The translations under genes were made by a program, and so were the position numbers. The notes under the pieces were generated by a model. That model did not search any database. It saw only the letters and a list, made by a program, of their open reading frames with translations, and was not told the DNA's origin. From Smithella sp. ME-1 (GTDB taxonomy: Bacteria; Desulfobacterota; Syntrophia; Syntrophales; Smithellaceae): 7,523 bases of DNA. Position 1 is the first letter of the stretch. Each line of letters starts with the position of its first letter. The stretch lies in the NCBI GenBank assembly GCA_000495415.1, contig AWGX01000449.1, forward strand, positions 1 to 7,523, written 5' to 3'. Below, in pieces: positions 1-6,357 of this stretch.

Positions 1-12
1 TAGCGCTTTGAT

Positions 13-642
13 TTAGAATTGGCACAAAGCAGACTTAATGATATCATTAAGCCTCCTGGCCACCGCTTCAGGATGGTCAGCCGCGCAAATTGCCGATACA
101 ACGGCGACGCAATCAGCACCGGCCTTTACAACTTCTCTTATATTAGTTTCATTAAGACCGCCAATTGCAACGACAGGATGACAACTAAAAGCTTTGATTT
201 TCGCAAGACCGTCCAATCCCCAAGTGCCTTTTGTGTCCGTTTTGGTTGGCGTGGCAAATACCGGGCTGACTCCTATATAATTTATATCGAGTCCCTGACT
301 TGCCACAACGTCTTCCCATGTTTCCACGGATAGACCGATTATCGCACTCGTTCCCATAAGTTTGCGAACAACTTCATAAGGCATATCCTCCTGCCCGATA
401 TGCACGCCGTCTGCGCCACAGGCTAAAGCTATGTCAAGGCGGTCATTTATTATCAACGGTACTTTATACGGTTCTAAAAGTTTTTTAATTTTCACGGCTT
501 CTTCTACGAACAAACGGGTGGAAATTTCTTTTTCACGCAGTTGCACACAAGCAACACCGCCTTTAACCGCATTGATAACAACTTCTTCTAAAGGTCTTTT
601 ACCGCACAGACCACGATCGGTTACGAGATATAATCCGCGCAT
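13..642 (-). CDS. thiE: Thiamine-phosphate synthase (thiamine-phosphate pyrophosphorylase)
   Basis: ThiE condenses HMP-pyrophosphate (pyrimidine) with thiazole phosphate to give thiamine phosphate in the cytoplasm. At 209 aa it is the normal length for this single-domain TIM barrel. Visible family motifs are YLVTD at residues 5-9 (strand 1), QLREK at 34-38 and NDR at 66-68 (diphosphate and Mg binding). GVHIGQEDM lies at 79-87, IGVSPVFATPTKTD at 123-136 (the pyrophosphate loop) and AIGGL at 159-163. Two small departures from the commonest form are SVE where many members have STH (105-107) and SP where GP is usual (126-127); both are conservative enough that I expect an active enzyme. The ATG lies 2 nt after the thiM stop with only a weak GA-rich ribosome site, so translation is probably coupled to thiM. 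The pathway also needs HMP-P kinase (thiD), which is not in the window. The identification is firm. Confidence 0.96.
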   Translation of the reverse strand: MRGLYLVTDRGLCGKRPLEEVVINAVKGGVACVQLREKEISTRLFVEEAVKIKKLLEPYKVPLIINDRLDIALACGADGVHIGQEDMPYEVVRKLMGTSAIIGLSVETWEDVVASQGLDINYIGVSPVFATPTKTDTKGTWGLDGLAKIKAFSCHPVVAIGGLNETNIREVVKAGADCVAVVSAICAADHPEAVARRLNDIIKSALCQF

Positions 643-644
643 AG

Positions 645-1448
645 CTAATTCTCAACCTTCAAACGTTTAGCAATGTCATCTTGCGAAATACGATACAGAC
701 AATCCAAAAAATGCAGTTGCAGACTGCCCGGACCTGTGACAGCAGCGGTTGCCATTTCTCCGGCAATGCCCATAACCGCCATAGCTTTAACCGTCGCAGC
801 AAAAGAATTCTTTTCCACCGCAGCAAAGGCACCGCACAAAGCTGACGCCGTACAACCTAATCCGGTAACTTTTGTCATCAATGAATGACCATTTCTAACT
901 TTCATAATTCTTTCTTTACTGACCACGTAATCAGTTGCTCCGCTGACACAGACAACACATTTGTGCATTTCACTTAATCTTCGCGCTATTTCAATTGCCG
1001 CTTCTGAAGATGACGCGCTGTCCACACCTCTCGTCCTGGATTTGTCGTCATAGAGAGCCGCAATTTCCGAAGCATTACCCCGTATGATCGTCGGCGGTTC
1101 ATCACCAATAAGTTCTCTGGCTGTTTTGGTGCGATAGGCGGTTGCTCCGGCGCCGACCGGATCCAGAATAACGGGAATGCCTTTTTTTCTGGCCTGGTTG
1201 ACAGCTTTAAACATGGAATATATCCAATGTTCGCTCAATGTGCCTATATTAATGACCAGAGCGGAGGAGATATTGACCATTTCTTCTACTTCCTCTTTCG
1301 CATGTGCCATAACCGGAGAAGCGCCTATAGCGAGCAGGGCATTGGCTGTATTATTCATGACCACGTAATTGGTTATGTTATGTACTACCGGTGCCTGACT
1401 ACGGATTGATTCGATTGACTTGTAAATTTCCTGAGCTGTCATTTTCAT
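645..1448 (-). CDS. thiM: Hydroxyethylthiazole kinase
   Basis: ThiM phosphorylates 4-methyl-5-(2-hydroxyethyl)thiazole with ATP, the salvage route to the thiazole half of thiamine. The product is the direct substrate of ThiE, encoded next. Length (267 aa) is typical. Motifs of this ribokinase-like fold are VHNITNYVVMNNTAN at residues 22-36, the thiazole-binding GASPVMAHA at 42-50, and NIGTL at 67-71. ILDPVGAGAT follows at 94-103, RGNASEI at 123-129 and the anion-hole/catalytic loop VTGLGCTASALCGAF at 194-208, where Cys199 matches the conserved active-site cysteine. GPGSLQLHFLDCLY at 239-252 is the usual C-terminal signature. The start at 1448 is chosen because AAGGAAGG (1453-1460) sits just upstream. 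A second in-frame ATG two codons later is possible. It is the first gene of the operon and lies behind a TPP riboswitch, so it should be repressed when TPP is plentiful. Confidence 0.97.
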   Translation of the reverse strand: MKMTAQEIYKSIESIRSQAPVVHNITNYVVMNNTANALLAIGASPVMAHAKEEVEEMVNISSALVINIGTLSEHWIYSMFKAVNQARKKGIPVILDPVGAGATAYRTKTARELIGDEPPTIIRGNASEIAALYDDKSRTRGVDSASSSEAAIEIARRLSEMHKCVVCVSGATDYVVSKERIMKVRNGHSLMTKVTGLGCTASALCGAFAAVEKNSFAATVKAMAVMGIAGEMATAAVTGPGSLQLHFLDCLYRISQDDIAKRLKVEN

Positions 1449-1452
1449 AATT

Positions 1453-1460
1453 CCTTCCTT
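1453..1460 (-). promoter_or_regulatory. Ribosome binding site of thiM
   Basis: On the minus strand AAGGAAGG lies 4 nt before the ATG at 1448, giving good complementarity to the 16S 3' end and fixing the thiM start. The GGAAGG part (1453-1458) can also pair, with one G-U, to CCUUUC in the 5' arm of the leader hairpin (1499-1504). This raises the possibility that the site is masked in one riboswitch state. Confidence 0.7.
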
Positions 1461-1472
1461 ACTAAAACTAGA

Positions 1473-1509
1473 ATAACCCTTTCCGTTTTATCTGTCCAGA
1501 AAGGGTTAT
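1473..1509 (-). terminator. Leader hairpin of the TPP riboswitch (candidate attenuator)
   Basis: A perfect 11-bp stem is formed by 1499-1509 (5' arm in the RNA, AUAACCCUUUC) and 1473-1483 (3' arm, GAAAGGGUUAU), with a 15-nt loop. It lies between the aptamer and the thiM ribosome site, exactly where an expression platform belongs. Downstream the RNA reads UCUAGUUUUAGU, which is U-rich but broken by A, C and G, and only four of the stem pairs are G-C. It may therefore be a weak intrinsic terminator or a hairpin that works by another mechanism. The stem is seen directly; its role as terminator is inferred from position. Confidence 0.6.
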
Positions 1510-1521
1510 GAATGAAACAGC

Positions 1522-1603
1522 ATCTTATCCCTCCGCTGGCATTATCCAGATCAGGTTCAACGGGTATAATCTCAGATCCGGCATGTACCGGACCACCCCT
1601 TTT
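1522..1603 (-). ncRNA. TPP riboswitch aptamer (THI element)
   Basis: On the minus strand the conserved core of the TPP aptamer is complete. GGGGU (1595-1599) pairs with ACCCG (1561-1565) as P2. A 7-bp P3 with one G-U joins 1588-1594 to 1575-1581. The pyrimidine-binding CUGAGA is at 1570-1575. The second arm holds CCUGAUCUGG (1546-1555) and GGAUAAUGCCAG (1536-1547), with P5 closed by CUGG/CCAG, and ends in GGAGGGA. It binds thiamine pyrophosphate and controls the thiM-thiE operon, the expected genes for this class. The closing P1 helix is not evident: the 5' side is only an A-run (1600-1607) and the 3' side after GGGA reads UAAGAUG, so the outer boundaries are approximate. Confidence 0.96.
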
Positions 1604-1609
1604 TTTTAT

Positions 1610-1638
1610 TATCTATCAACATAATTACATTTCGTCAA
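1610..1638 (-). promoter_or_regulatory. Sigma-70 type promoter of the thiM-thiE leader
   Basis: On the minus strand TTGACG (-35, 1633-1638) is followed after exactly 17 bp by TAGATA (-10, 1610-1615). GATAAT, offset by two bases, could serve as an alternative -10. Transcription would begin about 7 nt on, near 1603, inside the A-run that directly precedes the riboswitch GGGG. The leader would then be essentially only aptamer plus platform. The call is sequence-based and fits the position of the riboswitch. Confidence 0.65.
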
Positions 1639-1658
1639 CCGGCTTTAACGAATATTTC

Positions 1659-1686
1659 TTGACTAAGGTCATCCTTTATCTATATG
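1659..1686 (+). promoter_or_regulatory. Probable promoter of the TPR protein gene
   Basis: TTGACT (1659-1664) and TATATG (1681-1686) are spaced by 16 bp. The -35 is good (5 of 6 positions) and the -10 moderate (4 of 6). A start near 1693 would fall after the first possible ATG (1684) but before the ATG at 1717, which favours the later start. The -35 hexamer is only 20 bp from that of the divergent thiM promoter, so the two units share one short control region. Confidence 0.45.
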
Positions 1687-1716
1687 ACTAAAACACCCGT
1701 AAAAAAAGTTGAGCCC

Positions 1717-2901
1717 ATGAAAATAATAACACCCAGAAACCTATTTATTGTTCTTTGCTCATTGTTTCCAGTTTTTCTTATTGAGATTAATGCGAATGCA
1801 ACGGAACTGCAGCCCGCGTCCTTTCATTCATATCTGCGGCAGGGAATTGACAAAGCTTTCAATCTGGAAACAGCCGACGCTTATGCCTGCATCAAAAAGG
1901 CTGTAGAACTCGAGCCGGAAAATCCTACCGGATACGCTTTTCTCGCAGTCCTTCACTGGTTTTTTTCTGAAATGAGCTTTAATACAAAGGATCGAGATGC
2001 AAATCAGGAGGCTATGCTAAATTATGCAAAGGAGTCTTTCGCCAAAGGTGAAAAAAGGATCAAAACTAATCCTCAGGACAATCAGGCTTACTTTGCCATA
2101 GCTTTGGCTAAAATTATTAAAATTCATTGGGCAATTAATCAAAAACATTATTTCATTCTGGCGCAGGAAACTTCAAACATATGGGATTATTTGGAAAAAG
2201 CAAAAGGAGTGAATGGGAACCAAAATTATGACACTTATTTCCTAATGGGTTTATTCCATTATCATCTCAAACATGTCTCTGGCATCATTCGTTTCCTTTC
2301 TTCATCGCTTATTGTTCCCGGAAGTCATCAGAAAGGGCTTCAGGAACTGGAATTGGCAGCAAAAAAGGGGTTTTTGCTCAAGGAACTGGCGCAGGCCGAA
2401 CTATCTTCAGATTATTTGAATTTTGAAAAACAACCAGCGAAGGCATTACCTTTTGTCCGGGAATTAAACAAAAGATTCCCTAATAATTATAATTTTCTGT
2501 TCGCGCTAAGCAGTACTTTGGCCGATCTTCACCGATTTGAGGAGGCATCCGATATAGCAAGACAAATTGAGAAAAATATTCAGGCGTGTGTTCCTCCCTT
2601 TGTTCCCCAACTTCAATCCCGCTACAATCAATTAATGGGAAGAATTTATTTCAATCAGGGAGAGTATGATCGTTCCATTGAATATTTTCAAAATGCTTTA
2701 AAGGATGTTTCATTTTACAACGCACGGGTTAGAGTCTGGGCCCTTGTACGCCTGGGAATGATTCACGACATCCGCAAACAAAGGAATATGGCTGAAGAAT
2801 GTTATTATAAGGCACTGGAAGTAGAAGGTGGAGAAGGCGCCGCCAGGATAGAAGCCAAAAAATATTTGATAACGCCTTACACATCACCACCTAAACTTTA
2901 A
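1717..2901 (+). CDS. Exported tetratricopeptide-repeat protein of unknown function
   Basis: From the ATG at 1717 the protein has 394 aa; an in-frame ATG at 1684 would add 11 residues. I prefer 1717 because it gives a compact signal peptide (MKI, then a hydrophobic LFIVLCSLFPVFLIEI core, then AxA cleavage ANA|TE near residue 28). It also lies downstream of the likely transcription start; neither start has a strong ribosome site. There is no lipobox, so it is probably a soluble periplasmic protein. The rest is helical repeats: TPR-like helices around residues 36-80, and a classic TPR at 303-330 (GRIYFNQGEYDRSIEYFQNAL). A further repeat-like unit lies at 337-370. The central part (about 175-225), with LMGLFHYHLKHVSGI, a short linker, and GLQELELAAKKG, resembles the layout of TPR proteins related to the Iml2/TTC39 group; that comparison is from memory. 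TPR proteins act as scaffolds, so partners rather than a reaction are expected. The MFS gene follows by 37 nt, probably co-transcribed. Confidence 0.85.
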   Translation: MKIITPRNLFIVLCSLFPVFLIEINANATELQPASFHSYLRQGIDKAFNLETADAYACIKKAVELEPENPTGYAFLAVLHWFFSEMSFNTKDRDANQEAMLNYAKESFAKGEKRIKTNPQDNQAYFAIALAKIIKIHWAINQKHYFILAQETSNIWDYLEKAKGVNGNQNYDTYFLMGLFHYHLKHVSGIIRFLSSSLIVPGSHQKGLQELELAAKKGFLLKELAQAELSSDYLNFEKQPAKALPFVRELNKRFPNNYNFLFALSSTLADLHRFEEASDIARQIEKNIQACVPPFVPQLQSRYNQLMGRIYFNQGEYDRSIEYFQNALKDVSFYNARVRVWALVRLGMIHDIRKQRNMAEECYYKALEVEGGEGAARIEAKKYLITPYTSPPKL

Positions 2902-2938
2902 TCTCTGTTAAAAGAGGCTTAAATTTATAATCAGGTTT

Positions 2939-4111
2939 ATGAAAAAATATATTATTTTAACTGTCTCTGTATTAATTCAAATATGTCTGGGCGTAGGTTA
3001 TTCCTGGAGCACTTTTGTCCCCGCTTTAAAACAGTCCTTTGGTATTTCCATTACACAAACACAAACTATTTTTGGCATTGGTTCTCTTATAATTACCTTG
3101 TGCATTTTTGCTGGAGGCCGCATTCAGGATCGTTTTGGTCCACGAATTCCTGTCTTCATAGGCGGTATTATCATGGGCAGCAGCTATCTGTTGGCCGGCT
3201 ATTCCAGCGGATCATACCACGCCCTGCTTTCACTCATCGGCTTTTGCGCTGCTATTGGTGTAGGTATCTGTTATGTTTGCCCCATCGTTTGCTCGGTAAA
3301 ATGGTTTCCCCGACATAGAAGTCTGGCAACCGGTATAGTCGTTGCCGGATACGGAGGCAGCCCGATTATTATCTCTTTAATCGCCGAATATTTATTGGCT
3401 CATCAGGTAAACGTGCTGACCATATTTAAATATCTGGGATTAGTCTTTTTAGTCATTGTACCTCTCGCAGCCATGTTTTTACAGAATCCGCCTCAGGAAA
3501 AAGATTACAAATCGACAACCGCTGATATCAGAACAATCGAACTTCTTAAAGACCGTAACTTCTGGGGGCTTTTATGCGGTATCTTCCCCTGCCTGTGTAT
3601 TGGATTAATGACTATCGGCAATATCAAGCCATTTGGTCTTTCTTTAAACTTGAGTTTAATTGTCACTGGAACAGCTGTCAGTCTTCTGGCACTCTCCAAT
3701 GCTGTAGGTAGAATAGGGTGGGGAGTTTTAGGCGGCCTTCTGGAGGGGAAAAAAGCAATACTTTTATCATTGATCAGCACAGCCATTGTTTGCCTTGCCG
3801 CGGCTTTCGCAGTTAATAATGACCTGACTTTCTTTTTCTTCGTGGTGTTCGCCGGGGTTAATTATGGAGCCTGTCTAGTTCTTTATGCAGCTGAAATTGC
3901 CAACCACTACGGAACGGAAAAAATGGGAACAATATATTCCACTCTTTTTCTCTCCAATGCAGTCGCCGGATTTGTAGCTCCTCCTCTGGCCGGGATAATT
4001 TTCGATAACACAGGGTCTTATAAGCTTGCCTTTCTTATTTTCGGCGTTCTGGCTTTCATTTCAATATTCTTATTTTACTTTATATATCAGCCGAAAAAAC
4101 AAGACGTATAA
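2939..4111 (+). CDS. Major facilitator superfamily transporter, OFA (oxalate/formate antiporter) family
   Basis: A 390-aa inner-membrane protein with about 12 hydrophobic segments in two halves, a short polar central loop (about 182-206) and a short charged C-tail. OFA features are the N-terminal LGVGYSWSTFVPALKQSFG (17-35), the TM2-TM3 motif-A loop GGRIQDRFGPR (59-69), and KWFPRHRSLATGIVVAGYGG (121-140). NAVGRIGWG (254-262) lies in TM8, where Arg258 probably corresponds to the substrate-binding arginine of OxlT. The segment matching OxlT TM11 (331-357) has no Lys or Arg, so the lysine that pairs with oxalate is absent and oxalate exchange is unlikely. Relatives carry small monocarboxylates or unknown solutes; the substrate here cannot be named. 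The ATG at 2939 has only a weak AGG site 4-5 nt upstream. It lies downstream of the TPR gene on the same strand with no terminator between them. It is not under the TPP riboswitch, which reads the other way. Confidence 0.9.
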   Translation: MKKYIILTVSVLIQICLGVGYSWSTFVPALKQSFGISITQTQTIFGIGSLIITLCIFAGGRIQDRFGPRIPVFIGGIIMGSSYLLAGYSSGSYHALLSLIGFCAAIGVGICYVCPIVCSVKWFPRHRSLATGIVVAGYGGSPIIISLIAEYLLAHQVNVLTIFKYLGLVFLVIVPLAAMFLQNPPQEKDYKSTTADIRTIELLKDRNFWGLLCGIFPCLCIGLMTIGNIKPFGLSLNLSLIVTGTAVSLLALSNAVGRIGWGVLGGLLEGKKAILLSLISTAIVCLAAAFAVNNDLTFFFFVVFAGVNYGACLVLYAAEIANHYGTEKMGTIYSTLFLSNAVAGFVAPPLAGIIFDNTGSYKLAFLIFGVLAFISIFLFYFIYQPKKQDV

Positions 4112-4265
4112 AATAGCTTATAAATACATTTTCAAAATTAAGTATATTCGTTTGCTTATAAATACACGAAAGTTTTTTTATTTCTTGCTTTCATTTACTC
4201 ACAAAATAATTGTTTTCATGTTATAATGTAACCTAACAAAATAAACCTTCACCAAAGAGGTAATA
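4112..4265. other. AT-rich intergenic region with a 13-nt direct repeat
   Basis: This 154-nt gap separates the MFS gene from the kinase gene and contains no credible ORF. GCTTATAAATACA occurs twice, at 4116-4128 and 4154-4166, 38 bp apart start to start. It is followed by a T-rich tract (4173-4187) and the kinase promoter. No clear intrinsic terminator for the MFS gene is seen. The repeat could be an operator for a dimeric regulator or chance in AT-rich DNA. Confidence 0.5.
4198..4227 (+). promoter_or_regulatory. Extended -10 promoter of the kinase-receiver pair
   Basis: TGTTATAAT (4219-4227) is a perfect extended -10 (TG, one base, then consensus TATAAT). At 18 bp upstream is CTCACA (4198-4203), a 4-of-6 match to the -35. 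Transcription would start near 4234, about 32 nt before the kinase ATG, leaving room for the AAAGAGG ribosome site (4254-4260). This suggests housekeeping sigma factor and fairly constant expression of the two-component pair. Confidence 0.7.
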
Positions 4266-5969
4266 ATGGCCGAGCCACTTACCAGAAAAAAAACGGTCTT
4301 TCTTATACGCCTTGCAGTCATAGTCATAACTTCTTATTTCATCATTCTTTCACCTTCCACCGGCAAGCAATGGGGAAATTATGGCTATATTTTTATTGCG
4401 GCTTACCTGTTGACGAATTTGATTGTCGCCTACATTCCGGATAGATATTTCTATGATGATAAGATTTTTTACGGATTTATTTTATCTGACAGCATATTGC
4501 TGCCGGCAGGAATTTATGTTTCCGGATATATAGGGTCAGAATTATATCTGATGTTTTTTTTCATCATTTCACTGACAACCATGAGTTCCAATTTCGGATA
4601 CCTGATGATAAACACTCTCTTCTATTCTTTCGTCTATGGCTGGTTGTTATATCAAAGAGGACTGTTGACCGGTCCTGACGCAATAAGTTATTTGATCCAG
4701 ATTCCGTTCATCATTATTATCGCTGTTTTTTATGGATTCCTCATAACAACGCGGTTGAAAGACAAAGACATTCGAATTATTGAAGCAAGAGAAAGATACG
4801 AAAAAATTGTCCAGGCTACCGATGTTTTAATGTGTATTGTCGATTATGACGGAAAGTTTTTATTTGCCAACCAGAAATTAGTTAAATTTTACGGATATCA
4901 GGATGAAAATAATCTTCTGGGCTTAACGATTTCAAAGCTTTATAATGAAGATGAAGCTGAAACAGAAAAAACATTGAATTATGTAAGATCGGTCTACAAG
5001 AATAATGAAACGGTGCATTATGAATCCTATGATAAAAATCATGGTAAGTGGTTCGCTCACACTTTAAGTCCGATAAGGGATCCATCGACCAGCGATGTTT
5101 TCGAAGTCTGTATAATTTCAAAAGACATCACCGACATAATGGAAAAAGAACAAAAATTAAACGAAACAGTCGAATTATTGCGGAGAACACGGGACCAATT
5201 AATACAAAAAGACAAAATGGCTGCTCTGGGAAGAATGGCGTCCAGTATTGCACACGAAATCAGGAATCCTCTGGAGATCATCTATATGGGGGTAGATGAT
5301 CTGGAAAACAACCTTCCACCTGACAATCAACAGATTCAGGACTCTATAGAAAAAATTATTAAGGCTGCTGATAGGGCAGATAACATAATTAAGAATGTTT
5401 TGTCATTTGCCAGACAATCGTCATACAAGATCACCCGAATTCCCCTTTATCCGTTACTTAACAATGTTCTGGCACTTGCGGAAAAAACAATTCAAAAAAA
5501 CGGTATTATCGTGCAACGCAATTACGGTAACGATTCGCTGGAAGTGGCAGGTGATAACAACATGCTGGAACAAGTATTTTTAAACCTTGTCAATAATGCG
5601 ATTGATGCCATGAAAGAGAGCAAGGAAAAGAAATTGACGGTTCGCGCCTATAAACAATTAGTCACTGACATAGGTTATAAAACCGGCCCCTTACCGGATG
5701 ATTTTTTCAGCATCGGGCATGAAATGATTGTTGTGGAAATATCAGATACCGGAAAAGGAATCGCAAAGGAAGACATGACGAAAATATTTGAACCGTTTTT
5801 TACGACTAAGCCCGCTAATGAAGGAACAGGACTGGGCTTGAGCATTGCCCACATGATCATGGACAGACTAATCGGCACTATTGATGTCGAAAGCACTGAA
5901 AACAAAGGAACTACTTTTTTTGTAAAACTTCAGCCCAAAATTAAAACAACTAATACAGCGGGGGTGTAA
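4266..5969 (+). CDS. Membrane-bound PAS sensor histidine kinase
   Basis: The 567-aa kinase has six hydrophobic segments at about 10-30, 39-58, 66-86, 91-108, 110-130 and 141-161. The loops between them are short, so there is no sizeable extracytoplasmic sensor domain. A PAS domain follows (about 174-290), with IVDYDGKFLFAN and a closing ISKDITDI. A short coiled linker (about 291-318) leads to the HisKA dimerisation helix with AHEIRNPL (329-336), where His330 is the phospho-acceptor and Glu331 the usual neighbour. The ATPase domain shows the N box (NLVNNAIDAM, 440-449), G1 box DTGKGI (494-499), F box FEPFFTT (508-514) and G2 box GTGLGLS (520-526). All catalytic motifs are intact. AAAGAGG, 5 nt before the ATG, fixes the start. 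The receiver gene begins 1 nt after the stop and is the obvious phosphate recipient. The signal is unknown: it could be sensed in the membrane bundle or by the cytosolic PAS domain. Confidence 0.95.
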   Translation: MAEPLTRKKTVFLIRLAVIVITSYFIILSPSTGKQWGNYGYIFIAAYLLTNLIVAYIPDRYFYDDKIFYGFILSDSILLPAGIYVSGYIGSELYLMFFFIISLTTMSSNFGYLMINTLFYSFVYGWLLYQRGLLTGPDAISYLIQIPFIIIIAVFYGFLITTRLKDKDIRIIEARERYEKIVQATDVLMCIVDYDGKFLFANQKLVKFYGYQDENNLLGLTISKLYNEDEAETEKTLNYVRSVYKNNETVHYESYDKNHGKWFAHTLSPIRDPSTSDVFEVCIISKDITDIMEKEQKLNETVELLRRTRDQLIQKDKMAALGRMASSIAHEIRNPLEIIYMGVDDLENNLPPDNQQIQDSIEKIIKAADRADNIIKNVLSFARQSSYKITRIPLYPLLNNVLALAEKTIQKNGIIVQRNYGNDSLEVAGDNNMLEQVFLNLVNNAIDAMKESKEKKLTVRAYKQLVTDIGYKTGPLPDDFFSIGHEMIVVEISDTGKGIAKEDMTKIFEPFFTTKPANEGTGLGLSIAHMIMDRLIGTIDVESTENKGTTFFVKLQPKIKTTNTAGV

Positions 5970-5973
5970 TTTG
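5960..5973 (+). promoter_or_regulatory. Ribosome site and TTG start of the receiver gene
   Basis: GGGGGTG (5960-5966) overlaps the last sense codons of the kinase gene and lies 4 nt before TTG (5971-5973). It differs from GGAGGTG by one base. The kinase stop codon falls between site and start, the classic layout for re-initiation by ribosomes finishing the kinase. Confidence 0.6.
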
Positions 5974-6357
5974 TCAGAAAAAATAAGGGTGTTGATCATT
6001 GATGATGAAGTTGATTTTTGTTATTTCGTTCAGAAAAACCTTACGCGTGACGGAAGGTTTAATATATTAGTTGCGACAAACGGCAAAGACGGAATAGAAC
6101 TGGCTGAAAATGAAATACCGGATATTATCCTGCTTGATCTCTTCATGCCGGACATGCCCGGCGAGGATGTTGCGGCTGCCTTACAAGAAAATATCACTAC
6201 AGCGGGCATTCCCATTCTTTTTGTTACGGCGCTGGCAACGAATGACGATATCGTAAACCATGACGAAAATAAAATAGGGAACAATTATATAATGCCCAAA
6301 CCGGTACGTACAAAAATACTTATAGAGACTATCCTGGATATTCTGGGGAAGGTGTGA
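5971..6357 (+). CDS. Stand-alone response regulator receiver (CheY/Spo0F-like)
   Basis: The 128-aa protein is one receiver domain with no output domain. The acidic pair is Asp11-Asp12 in LIIDDE, the phospho-acceptor is Asp56 in ILLDLFMP, the switch threonine is Thr86 in FVTA and the conserved lysine is Lys110 in MPKPV. All key residues are present. The start is TTG at 5971, one base after the kinase TAA, with GGGGGTG (5960-5966), inside the kinase coding end, as its ribosome site. No ATG or GTG in this frame gives a full first beta strand, so TTG is well supported. Translational coupling to the kinase is likely. Such receivers pass phosphate to another protein, bind a target directly, or act as a phosphate sink; the partner is not in this window. 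Confidence 0.93.
   Translation: MSEKIRVLIIDDEVDFCYFVQKNLTRDGRFNILVATNGKDGIELAENEIPDIILLDLFMPDMPGEDVAAALQENITTAGIPILFVTALATNDDIVNHDENKIGNNYIMPKPVRTKILIETILDILGKV

Noticed and set aside
19..333. Plus-strand open frames across the thi genes (also 431-670, 673-888, 1177-1409)
   Set aside because: They lie antisense to thiE and thiM, which have full family motifs, and encode no recognisable domain or ribosome site.
1741..1770. Lipoprotein signal in the TPR protein because of a cysteine in the hydrophobic core
   Set aside because: The residue before the cysteine is Leu, not Gly/Ala/Ser, and a good AxA cleavage site follows, so an ordinary signal peptide fits better.
2903..2917. Small inverted repeat CTCT/AGAG between the TPR and MFS genes
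   Set aside because: A 4-bp stem with no following T-run is too weak to be a terminator; read-through is more likely.
2983..3318. Alternative-frame ORFs inside the MFS and kinase genes (also 3505-3786, 4026-4226, 4882-5299, 5395-5583, 5675-5905, 6030-6284)
   Set aside because: All overlap strongly supported genes and have low-complexity or unlikely compositions for real proteins.
4167..4193. Hairpin GAAAG/CTTTC as an MFS terminator or small RNA
   Set aside because: It has 5 bp with a 15-nt loop and no T-run after it; stability would be marginal and no RNA family fits.
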